49,199 nt of DNA from assembly GCA_903921205.1 (NCBI GenBank), contig CAIXPF010000141.1:1-49199 (forward strand), written 5' to 3'. The DNA is from an uncultured Acidimicrobiia bacterium. GTDB taxonomy: Bacteria; Actinomycetota; Acidimicrobiia; Acidimicrobiales; CAIXPF01. The position numbers and the translations under genes are program-made. A model generated the notes under the pieces. That model worked only from the letters and a program-made list of their open reading frames with translations. It did not search any database and was not told the origin of the DNA. Positions 38,604 to 46,090 of the stretch are shown here, one piece after another; the first letter of the stretch is position 1, and every line of letters starts with the position of its first letter.

Positions 38604-39845
38604 TCAGGCCCGGCGCAGCTCCGAGGTGGTGGCGATCGCCGCGGCGAACAGGGCCACCACGCCCGACAGCAGCAGCAACGCCGTGGACGGCGACACCACC
38701 CGGGTGAGGAACAGCAGCCCGAAGGACACCAGCGGCAGCGTGCCACGGCTGAGCACATGGACCACGCCCATGGCCCGGCCCATCATCTCCGCCGACGTGT
38801 ACTCCTGGGTCAACTGACGGACCAGGGTCACGAACAGCCCGATCGGCGCGCCCCAGAACACGCTGCTGACCAGGCTCAGCCAGAACGCCCGTGACAGACC
38901 CAGGATCGCCAACTGGGGCACGATCGACGCCATCCCCACGAAGAACAGCAACCCGCGACGCCGCAGTTGCGGCCGGGAGGCGATGACGAAGGTCATCACC
39001 ACCATGCCGGGGATCATCGAGCCGACAAGCAACGACGCGCCGAGCGCATCGGCCCCCAGCACCGACTCGGCCACCTTCGGCACCAGGATGGCGGTGCTGG
39101 CGCTGATCAGCCCGATGACGATGTTGGCCAGCGCCAGGCTGCGCCGCGGCTGCTCGGCGAACATGTAGCGCAAGCCCTCCCCCGTCGAGCGCAGCATCGA
39201 CACCGGCACCTCGGGCGTGCGCCGTGGCACCTCGTTGACCGGTTTGGCCGCCAGGATCGCGACCGCTGCGCCGAGGGCCATCACCGAGAACCCCGCGAAC
39301 GCCGCGGTGATCCCGAAAGCCCGGATGATGATCCCGCTGGCCAGCGAGCCGGTGAAGAACGAACTCTGGAACGCCAGGTTCTGCAGCGCCACGCCGGTCA
39401 CGTGCAACCGCCGGGGCACCAGCTCGGGCACCATTGCGGTCTGGGTCGGTTGGACCACCGCGATGAGGGTGCCCAACGCAGCCGCCGTCGCACAGGCCAC
39501 CGCCAGGTGCATCCGGTCGGTGTGCTCCAGCCAGGCGCTCAGCGCCAGCACCACGGCCATGGCCAGCGACGCCCAGCACACCAGCCGGCGGCGATCGACC
39601 CGGTCGGCCCACACGCCGGCGGGAATGCCGAAGAACAGGTGGGGCAGGCCGAGGGCGATGCCCCCCACCAGCGCCGCCTGCGACGGCGACTTGATGACCA
39701 GCCACACCCAGGTGAAGCGGGCCCCACCGAAGATCAACGAGGACAGGAACACCGAGATCCAGTAGTTCCGGTAGGAACGCTCGGACATCACCTCGAGCAC
39801 CGGGTGACGGGCTCGGACCGGCGCCACTGCGCCGACGGCGGTCAT
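38604..39845 (-). CDS. MFS transporter (EntS/MFS_3-like)
   Basis: This 413-residue membrane protein begins with a short cytoplasmic head and RSYRNYWISVFLSSLIFGGARFTWVWLVI, followed by GIPAGVWADRVDRRRLVCWA (the helix 2-3 loop) and about 12 hydrophobic segments. The pattern resembles EntS-type exporters of siderophore-like or other small molecules. Its ATG overlaps the stop of the upstream luciferase-like gene by one base (TGATG), so the two are coupled: the exporter or importer probably handles that enzyme's substrate or product. Confidence 0.82.
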   Translation of the reverse strand: MTAVGAVAPVRARHPVLEVMSERSYRNYWISVFLSSLIFGGARFTWVWLVIKSPSQAALVGGIALGLPHLFFGIPAGVWADRVDRRRLVCWASLAMAVVLALSAWLEHTDRMHLAVACATAAALGTLIAVVQPTQTAMVPELVPRRLHVTGVALQNLAFQSSFFTGSLASGIIIRAFGITAAFAGFSVMALGAAVAILAAKPVNEVPRRTPEVPVSMLRSTGEGLRYMFAEQPRRSLALANIVIGLISASTAILVPKVAESVLGADALGASLLVGSMIPGMVVMTFVIASRPQLRRRGLLFFVGMASIVPQLAILGLSRAFWLSLVSSVFWGAPIGLFVTLVRQLTQEYTSAEMMGRAMGVVHVLSRGTLPLVSFGLLFLTRVVSPSTALLLLSGVVALFAAAIATTSELRRA

Positions 39846-40876
39846 CAGAACGCCGGCATGATCTGTTCGGCGAAACGCTCGAGCGATTGGCGGGACTGCT
39901 GCGGGGTGAGGTTGCCCCAGGCGAAGGACAGGGCGAAGGTGTTGACCCCGGCCTCGTCGATCTGACGGTTCAGGGTGTCCTTGATCGTCGCCGGGGAGCC
40001 GATCAGCATCGTGCCGGTGGCGTGGTTGGTGGCCAGATCGGTGCGGGCGGCGGTGCGGCCGTCGCCGTGCAGCCGCCACAGCCAGCTGTAGCTGTCCACG
40101 AAGCGGGGATAGCCGGCGGCGGCGATGGCGTAGGCCTCCTCGTCGGTGTCGGCCACCACGACCTGGCGTTGCAGGCCGATGCAGGGCTGCGCCACGTGGC
40201 CGTTGAGCCGGTCGGTGCGTCCGGCCGCAGCACGCTCGGCGTCGCGGTAGGCGTCGACGCAGGCCCGGAAGTCGGCGGCCGGGCCGAGGCCCATCAGGTT
40301 CACCCCTTCGGCGCCGGCCCAGGCCGAGCTGTCGACCATGGTCGTGGCGTACCACAGCGGCGGATAGGGCCGTTGCGCGGGGTGCAGCTGCACCGGCACG
40401 TGCTCGTAGTGCGGGGTCAGCGGTCCACCGGCGGTCAGCGTGGACTCGGTCAGGGCGGCGAGCAGCGTGTCGAGCGACTCGTCGAAGACCGCCTTGGTGC
40501 CGTTGTGGTCGACCCCGCGGTAGCCCAGCTCGTAGGGCGACACGCCGCGACCGACGCCGAGCTCCAGTCGACCGTGGGAGAGGTGGTCCAACATGGCGAT
40601 CTCACCGGCGAGACGCAGCGGTTCGTACAGCGGCAGCAGGTACACCAACGGGCCGAGGCGGATGCGGCGGGTCTCGCGGGCCAACGCGGCCAGGAACACG
40701 CTGGGCGAGGGTGCCATGCCCAGCGGCGTCGACTGGTGCTCGGCCATGTGGTAGCGGTCGAACCCGGCCTCGTCCGCTGCACGGATCAGCTCGATCCGGG
40801 TGTCGTACAGCTCGGCGAGCGAACAACCGTCGCGCTCGTCGATCCAGTCGAACAACCCGAACGACACGGCGCCCAT
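39845..40876 (-). CDS. LLM-class luciferase-like oxidoreductase
   Basis: This 343-residue TIM-barrel protein begins SFGLFDWIDERDGCSL and contains GFDRYHMAEHQSTPLG, RIRLGPLVYLLPLYEP, HGRLELGVGRGVSPYELGYRG and GSPATIKDTL. The AEHQ segment and the LPLYEPLRLAGEIAMLDHL helix are classic for bacterial luciferase-like flavin or F420 enzymes. The ATG has GGGGGAGG upstream, and a TAAGGT hexamer lies further upstream. It is coupled to the MFS gene by a TGATG overlap and divergent from a CoA-transferase. Confidence 0.83.
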   Translation of the reverse strand: MGAVSFGLFDWIDERDGCSLAELYDTRIELIRAADEAGFDRYHMAEHQSTPLGMAPSPSVFLAALARETRRIRLGPLVYLLPLYEPLRLAGEIAMLDHLSHGRLELGVGRGVSPYELGYRGVDHNGTKAVFDESLDTLLAALTESTLTAGGPLTPHYEHVPVQLHPAQRPYPPLWYATTMVDSSAWAGAEGVNLMGLGPAADFRACVDAYRDAERAAAGRTDRLNGHVAQPCIGLQRQVVVADTDEEAYAIAAAGYPRFVDSYSWLWRLHGDGRTAARTDLATNHATGTMLIGSPATIKDTLNRQIDEAGVNTFALSFAWGNLTPQQSRQSLERFAEQIMPAF

Positions 40877-40994
40877 GGTGGTCCTCCCCCGGCGCCGCCC
40901 CCGGACGCCCTTCGTGGCTGCACCTTACGCCCGGGGGGCGACGGGTGAACCATCGGCACAGCAGCACCCCCGCCCGATCGGGCATCATCTGTGC

Positions 40995-42227
40995 ATGACC
41001 AGCCATCTCGACGCCCACGAGTACGCCGCCCCCATGGCCAGTGGCCCCAGCGGTCCGCTGCAGGGCTTGCGCATCATCGACGTGACCCACGCGCTCGCCG
41101 GGCCCTTCGCCGCCATGTTCCTCGCCGACATGGGTGCCGACGTCATCAAGGTGGAGCCCCCGACCGGGGAGATGACCCGCTTCGGCGGCCCGTGGACCCG
41201 CGACGACGAGGTCAAGGCGTATTCGGGCGGTTACGCCATCCGCAACCGCAACAAGCGCTCGATCTGCCTCGATCTCACCAAGGACGAGGACCGCGAGACG
41301 TTCCTGCAGTTGGTGGAGACTGCCGACGGGCTCATCGAGAACCTGCGGGCCGGGGTGCTCGACCGGCTCGGGGTCGGCTGGGAGGTCTGCCATGCCCGCA
41401 ACCCCCGCCTGGTGTACGCCGCCATCCGGGGCTTCGGCGACCCCCGCAACGCCCCCAGCCCGTACGCCGAGTGGCCGGCCTACGACCTCATCGCCCAGGC
41501 CATGGGCGGCGTGGTGGCCTCCACCGGCGAGGACGAGGCCAACGTGATGAAGGTCGGCCCGCCCATCGGCGACACCGTGCCCGGCCTGATGACCGCGCTG
41601 GGCCTGCTGGCGGCGCTGCACCGGACGAAGGAGACCGGTCAGGGCCAGTTCCTCGACATCGCCATGGTCGACGCCATGATGACCATGTCCGAGGCCAGCC
41701 AGATGATGTACACCTACATGGGTCGGCCCATGCGGCCGATGGGCAACGCGGTCGACGGCACCAGCCCCTACAACGTGTACCCCACCGCCGACGGCCATGC
41801 CGTCATCGCCACGCCCACCGAGAAGCACTGGCGGCTGCTGTGCGAGCTCATCGGCCGGGAGGACCTCAAGACCGACGAGCGCACCAGCAAGAACCGGGCC
41901 CGGCTGCGCAACCGCCCCGTCGTCGACGAGGCCATCATGAGCTGGGCATCGACGAAGACCACCGCCGAGGTGGTGCAGGCGCTGGGCAACGTGGTGCCGG
42001 TGGGTCCGGTGTACGGACCCGAGCAGTGGGTGCACGACCCGCACGTCGCGGCCCGCGAGATGCTGGTGCGGGTCGACCACGACCATCACCGTCCCACCGT
42101 GATGTTGAACTGCCCGATCAAGTTCAGCGACGACCCGGCCGGCATCTACCGCGGTGTGCCGGTGCTCGACCAGCACGGCGACGAGATCCGCGCCGAGCTG
42201 GCCGAGCGTCGCGCCGAGCAGGCCTGA
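40995..42227 (+). CDS. Family III CoA-transferase (CaiB/BaiF type)
   Basis: This 410-residue single-domain enzyme has LQGLRIIDVTHALAGPFAAMFLADMGADVIKVEPP near the N-terminus, NRNKRSICLDL, and catalytic Asp193 in PIGDTVPGLMTALG, 15 residues before AAL. It should exchange CoA between carboxylates; the substrate is unknown. The ATG at 40995 is supported by a CATCAT hexamer 6 nt upstream, weaker than the other promoters. A nearby upstream in-frame start would run into the intergenic region. The epimerase gene follows after 69 bp. Confidence 0.88.
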   Translation: MTSHLDAHEYAAPMASGPSGPLQGLRIIDVTHALAGPFAAMFLADMGADVIKVEPPTGEMTRFGGPWTRDDEVKAYSGGYAIRNRNKRSICLDLTKDEDRETFLQLVETADGLIENLRAGVLDRLGVGWEVCHARNPRLVYAAIRGFGDPRNAPSPYAEWPAYDLIAQAMGGVVASTGEDEANVMKVGPPIGDTVPGLMTALGLLAALHRTKETGQGQFLDIAMVDAMMTMSEASQMMYTYMGRPMRPMGNAVDGTSPYNVYPTADGHAVIATPTEKHWRLLCELIGREDLKTDERTSKNRARLRNRPVVDEAIMSWASTKTTAEVVQALGNVVPVGPVYGPEQWVHDPHVAAREMLVRVDHDHHRPTVMLNCPIKFSDDPAGIYRGVPVLDQHGDEIRAELAERRAEQA

Positions 42228-42284
42228 CCCACGGGCGGCGGCGCCGGCGGCGGTCACCCGACCCGTACCGACGGCGCCGCTCGC

Positions 42285-42290
42285 TAGGGT
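42285..42290 (+). promoter_or_regulatory. -10 hexamer TAGGGT, leaderless geometry
   Basis: TAGGGT lies 6 nt before the ATG at 42297. Confidence 0.55.
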
Positions 42291-42296
42291 CCGGCC

Positions 42297-43454
42297 ATGG
42301 ACATCCTGGTCATCGGGGGCACCGGCCCGACCGGCCCCTTCATCGTCAACGGCCTGGTCGCACGCGGCCACCGGGTCACGATCCTGCACACCGGGCGCCA
42401 CGAGGTCGACGCCCTGCCGCCGGAGTCGGTGGTCCCGCACCTGCACGCCGACCCCTTCGACCGCGACTCGTTCCTCGCCGCGATCGGCACGCGCAGCTTC
42501 GACGTGGTGTTCGCCATGTACGGGCGGCTACGGATGCTGGTCGACGAGTTGGTCGGTCGCACGCCCCGGTTGTTCTCCATCGGCGGCGTGCCGGTGTACC
42601 CCGGCTACAGCAACGACGAGGACCGTTTCCCCACCGGCATGCGGCTCGGTGCGGCGGAGACCGATGCCTTCGCCCCGGTCGGCACCTACGACGAGACCTC
42701 GATCGCCGAGCTCGCCGGTCGCGGTGGCCGCTCCGACAAGGTGGGCAAGATCATCGCCAGCGAGGCCATGGTCTTCGAACGCCATCCCGACGCCACCCAC
42801 TTCCGCTACCCGTACATCTACGGGCCGAACCAGGTGGTCCCCAAGGAATGGTCGGTGGTGAAGCGGGCGCTCGACGGCCGGCGTCACCTCATCGTCGCCG
42901 ACGGTGGCCGCACCGTGGAGACCGCGGCGTACGTCGAGAACGTGGCCCAGGCGGTGCTCGCCGCGGTCGACCACCTCGACGTGTCGGCCGGGCGGGTCTA
43001 CAACGTCGGCGACGACGAGCTCTACAGCCGCCTGCAGGTGGCCGAGATCGTTGCCGAGGAGCTCGGCCACCGCTTCGAGATCGTCAACCTGCCGGCCGAG
43101 GTGGCCCGTCCGGCGTATCCGACGCTGGCCCATCACACCACCCAGCACCGCATCGTGGACACCGGCCGGATCCGCCAAGAGCTCGGCTACCGCGACCTGG
43201 TGGCGCCGCTGGAGGCGTTGCGCCGCACGGTCCGCTGGCAGGCCGAGCACCTCCCCGCACAGCACGACAAGGTCGTCAAGGTGCTGCAGGACCCCTTCGA
43301 CTACGAGGCCGAGGATGCCCTGATCGCCCGCTACCAGCACTTCCTCGCCGACTGCGCTGCGGTGAGCTTCGCCCGCGAGCCGGGCTACAGCCGGGCGTTC
43401 TACGGCCCGATCGACAACCCCGGCACCGACTGGACCCGCCGCCGGTCGGGCTGA
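42297..43454 (+). CDS. NAD-dependent epimerase/dehydratase-family (extended SDR) protein
   Basis: This 385-residue extended SDR has the Rossmann motif GGTGPTG (residues 7-13), then FRYPYIYGPNQVVPKEWSVVKRAL with the YGP typical of the substrate domain, and AAYVENVAQAVLAAV. The usual YxxxK is not obvious: the matching region is KIIASEAMVFER, so it may be an atypical or non-catalytic member. The C-terminus extends beyond usual epimerases by about 60 residues. TAGGGT 6 nt upstream fixes the start. The dioxygenase gene follows after 85 bp. Confidence 0.8.
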   Translation: MDILVIGGTGPTGPFIVNGLVARGHRVTILHTGRHEVDALPPESVVPHLHADPFDRDSFLAAIGTRSFDVVFAMYGRLRMLVDELVGRTPRLFSIGGVPVYPGYSNDEDRFPTGMRLGAAETDAFAPVGTYDETSIAELAGRGGRSDKVGKIIASEAMVFERHPDATHFRYPYIYGPNQVVPKEWSVVKRALDGRRHLIVADGGRTVETAAYVENVAQAVLAAVDHLDVSAGRVYNVGDDELYSRLQVAEIVAEELGHRFEIVNLPAEVARPAYPTLAHHTTQHRIVDTGRIRQELGYRDLVAPLEALRRTVRWQAEHLPAQHDKVVKVLQDPFDYEAEDALIARYQHFLADCAAVSFAREPGYSRAFYGPIDNPGTDWTRRRSG

Positions 43455-43501
43455 CCGGGTCGAGGGGGCCGGCTGCTGGAACCACCCGACCGCGGCCCGG
43501 G

Positions 43502-43507
43502 TAGGCT
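43502..43507 (+). promoter_or_regulatory. -10 hexamer TAGGCT of the dioxygenase gene (leadered)
   Basis: TAGGCT is 32 nt before the GTG at 43540; the short leader contains the ribosome-binding sequence AAGGGGG. Confidence 0.4.
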
Positions 43508-43539
43508 CCGGCCATCGACCGCAGGGCAAGGGGGCACCG

Positions 43540-44328
43540 GTGAAGCTGACCGACGAGCAGCTCGAGCAGTTCAGGCGCGACGGGTACCTGTTCCTGCCCG
43601 GCACGTTCACCGAGGCCGAGGCCGGCGTCCTGCGGGCCGAGGCCGACGTGCTCTACGCCACCGAGCGCGAGGAGGTCTGGCGGGAGTCCACCGGGGCGCC
43701 GCGCACGGCCTTTGCCGCCCACCTGTGGTCCGACCCGTTCGGGCGTCTGGGCCGCCACCCCCGGCTCATCGAGCCGGTCGAGCAGATCCTCGGTGGCCAG
43801 GTGTACATGCACCAGTACAAGGTGAACGCCAAGGCCGCCTTCGACGGCGAGGTCTGGCAGTGGCACCAGGACTACGGCACCTGGCAGCGCGACGACGAGA
43901 TGCCCGAGCCGCTGGCCATGAACATCGCCGTGTTCCTCGACGAGGTCACTGCGGCGAACGGGCCGCTGCTGTTCATCCCCGGCAGCCACCTCGAGGGCGT
44001 CTACGAGGCCGGACACGACCTCGCCACCACGTCCTACCCGTTGTGGACCCTCGACCGGGCCACCATCACCCGGCTCGCCGAGCGAGGCGGCATCGTGGCG
44101 CCCACCGGGCCCCCCGGGTCGGTGCTGCTGTTCTCCGGCCTGCTGGTGCACGCCAGCCCGCCCAACATCAGCCCCTTCGGCCGGGTCATCGTGTACCTGT
44201 CGTTGTGCCGGGTCGACAACCACATCCGCCGCTTCAAGCGGGCGGAATGGATCGCCCACCGCGACTTCACCCCCATCGTGCCGATGGCCGACGACTGCCT
44301 GAGCGAGCTCGTGGTGGCCGGCTCGTGA
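43540..44328 (+). CDS. Phytanoyl-CoA dioxygenase (EctD-like) family protein
   Basis: This 262-residue Fe(II)/2-oxoglutarate dioxygenase has iron ligands His109 and Asp111 (WQWHQDYGTW) and distal His204 (LVHASPPNISP). The WHQDYxTWxxDDxMP block and the HxSPxNxSP ending resemble ectoine hydroxylase EctD and close relatives. No ectoine genes are near, so another amino-acid-like or lipid substrate is more likely. The GTG at 43540 matches the usual N-terminus (LTDEQLEQFRRDGYLFLPG). It overlaps the SAF-domain gene by 4 bp (GTGA), indicating coupled translation and a joint pathway. Confidence 0.83.
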   Translation: MKLTDEQLEQFRRDGYLFLPGTFTEAEAGVLRAEADVLYATEREEVWRESTGAPRTAFAAHLWSDPFGRLGRHPRLIEPVEQILGGQVYMHQYKVNAKAAFDGEVWQWHQDYGTWQRDDEMPEPLAMNIAVFLDEVTAANGPLLFIPGSHLEGVYEAGHDLATTSYPLWTLDRATITRLAERGGIVAPTGPPGSVLLFSGLLVHASPPNISPFGRVIVYLSLCRVDNHIRRFKRAEWIAHRDFTPIVPMADDCLSELVVAGS

Positions 44329-45632
44329 ACCTGCACCGACTGGCCGTGGAACGGGCGGCGGCGGGTCGCCCGGTGCGGGTGGGGCTGATCGGGGCCGGCA
44401 AGTTCGGCTCGATGTTCCTCGCCCAGGTCCCCCATTCCCCGCTCGAGGTCACCGCCATCGCCGACCTCGACGTCGAACGGGCCCGCGCTGCGTGCCGCAG
44501 CGTCGGTTGGTCCGAGTCGCGTATCGACGCCACCGTCTTCCTGTCCGACGCCGCCGAGCTGCTGGCCCGGCCCGACGTCGACGTGGTCGTCGAGGCCACC
44601 GGCAACCCGGTGGTCGGCGTGGACCACGCCCTGGCCACCTTCGCCGCCGGCAAGCACCTCGTGGCGGTCAACGTCGAGGCCGATGCGTTGTGCGGGCCGA
44701 TGCTGGCCCGGGCTGCAGCCGACGCCGGGGTGGTGTACTCCCTGGCCTACGGCGACCAGCCGGCGCTGGTGTGCGAGCAGGTCGACTGGGCCCGCTCGTG
44801 CGGCTTCGAGGTGATCGCCGGGGGCAAGGGCACCAAGCACCACCCGACCTACCACCGCTCCACCCCGGACACCATCTGGGACCACTACGGCATCACCTCC
44901 GAGCAGGCCGCCGCGGCCGGCATGAACAGCCAGATGTTCAACAGCTTCCTCGACGGCACCAAGTCGGCCATCGAGATGTGCGCCATCGCCAACGCCACCG
45001 GTCTGACCCCGGCGCCGGGTGGCCTGGAGTTCCCGCCCTGCGGTGTCGACGACCTGCCGCACCTGCTGCGTCCGAGCGACGAGGGCGGCCTGCTGCACCA
45101 CAAGGGCCAGGTCGAGGTGGTGTCCTGCCTCGAACGCGACTTCCGCCCGGTGTTCCGCGACCTGCGCTGGGGCGTGTACGTGGTGCTCGAGGCCCCCAAC
45201 GACTACGCCGCGGCGTGCTTCGGGCAATACGGCCTGAAGACCGACGCATCGGGCCGTTACGCCGCGATGTACAAGCCGTACCACCTGATCGGCCTGGAGC
45301 TGAACGTGTCGATCCTGTCGGCCGCGCTGCGGGGTGAGCCGACGGGCCGGCCCGACGGCTGGCGCGGCGACGTGGTTGCCACGGCCAAGCGCCCGTTGCG
45401 GGCCGGCGAGGTCCTCGACGGCGAGGGCGGCTTCACCGTGTGGGGCAAGCTGATGCCGGCGGCCGACTCGGTCGCCGCCGATGCCTTCCCCCTCGGGCTG
45501 GCCCACGGGGTGGAGTTGGTCAACGACGTGGCGATCGACCAGCCGGTCCGCTGGAGCGACGTCCGCATCACCGACGAACGGGCCGCCCACCGGCTGCGCC
45601 GCGAGCTGCAGACCCGCGGCCCCGACGCCTGA
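44325..45632 (+). CDS. NAD(P)-binding oxidoreductase with C-terminal SAF domain
   Basis: This 435-residue protein begins with a Rossmann motif GAGKFG (residues 23-28) and a homoserine-dehydrogenase-like N-lobe (VVVEATGNPVVGVDHALATFAAGKHLVAVNVEADAL). A catalytic middle domain with KGTKHHPTYHRSTPDTIWDHYGI follows. The last 90 residues resemble an SAF domain (RPLRAGEVLDGEGGFTVWGKL). Family members act in sugar-acid or polyol catabolism, oxidising or isomerising hydroxy acids. It starts at a GTG overlapping the dioxygenase stop by 4 bp, so hydroxylation followed by oxidation is a reasonable inference. Confidence 0.78.
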   Translation: MNLHRLAVERAAAGRPVRVGLIGAGKFGSMFLAQVPHSPLEVTAIADLDVERARAACRSVGWSESRIDATVFLSDAAELLARPDVDVVVEATGNPVVGVDHALATFAAGKHLVAVNVEADALCGPMLARAAADAGVVYSLAYGDQPALVCEQVDWARSCGFEVIAGGKGTKHHPTYHRSTPDTIWDHYGITSEQAAAAGMNSQMFNSFLDGTKSAIEMCAIANATGLTPAPGGLEFPPCGVDDLPHLLRPSDEGGLLHHKGQVEVVSCLERDFRPVFRDLRWGVYVVLEAPNDYAAACFGQYGLKTDASGRYAAMYKPYHLIGLELNVSILSAALRGEPTGRPDGWRGDVVATAKRPLRAGEVLDGEGGFTVWGKLMPAADSVAADAFPLGLAHGVELVNDVAIDQPVRWSDVRITDERAAHRLRRELQTRGPDA

Positions 45633-45686
45633 CGCGTCCGGCCCACCCGGCTCGGGGGCCGCAGGCGCTCCGACCCGGCGGTCGTG

Positions 45687-45692
45687 TACGTT
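45687..45692 (+). promoter_or_regulatory. -10 hexamer TACGTT, leaderless geometry
   Basis: TACGTT lies 8 nt before the ATG at 45701. Confidence 0.45.
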
Positions 45693-45700
45693 GCGCGGCC

Positions 45701-46090
45701 ATGGATCAGTCACTCGTCGACGCCAACCTCGCCGCCGCCCGCCGTATCTGCGAGGGCTGGCACGTGCTCACCCTCGAAGAGTTCCGTGAGGTCTGCGACC
45801 CGCAGATGGACTACCGGAACATCCCGATCGAGGGCGACCGCCACATCGGACCCGAGGCGGCCCATGCCGTGCTGTCGTCGTTCGGACGCAAGTGGGACAT
45901 CCGCCTGCAGATCGACAACATCGTCGCCGACGAGCGCATCGTGATGACCGAGCGCACCGAGTTCTTCGTGCACAAGGGCGGCCTCAAGCCCGACTTCGCC
46001 CTGCCGGTCATGGGCATCTTCGAGGTGAGCAACGGCAAGATCACCGCGTGGCGGGACTATTTCGAGCTGTCCCACCTGCGGGTCCGCTGA
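45701..46090 (+). CDS. Limonene-epoxide-hydrolase-like/SnoaL-fold protein
   Basis: This 129-residue NTF2-fold protein has the WRDYF motif (ITAWRDYFELSHL) near the C-terminus that carries catalytic Arg/Asp in limonene-1,2-epoxide hydrolases, and an MDYRNIPIEG strand supplying a Tyr and Asn as in that family. Epoxide or enol-ether hydrolysis is plausible. The ATG at 45701 has a TACGTT hexamer 8 nt upstream. Its last 50 bp overlap the convergent MFS gene, and its likely terminator lies inside that gene. Confidence 0.75.
   Translation: MDQSLVDANLAAARRICEGWHVLTLEEFREVCDPQMDYRNIPIEGDRHIGPEAAHAVLSSFGRKWDIRLQIDNIVADERIVMTERTEFFVHKGGLKPDFALPVMGIFEVSNGKITAWRDYFELSHLRVR

Noticed and set aside
43540-44328. 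Ectoine hydroxylase (ectD) as a firm gene name
   Set aside because: The motifs are EctD-like, but no ectABC or ectoine uptake genes are present and the neighbours point elsewhere.
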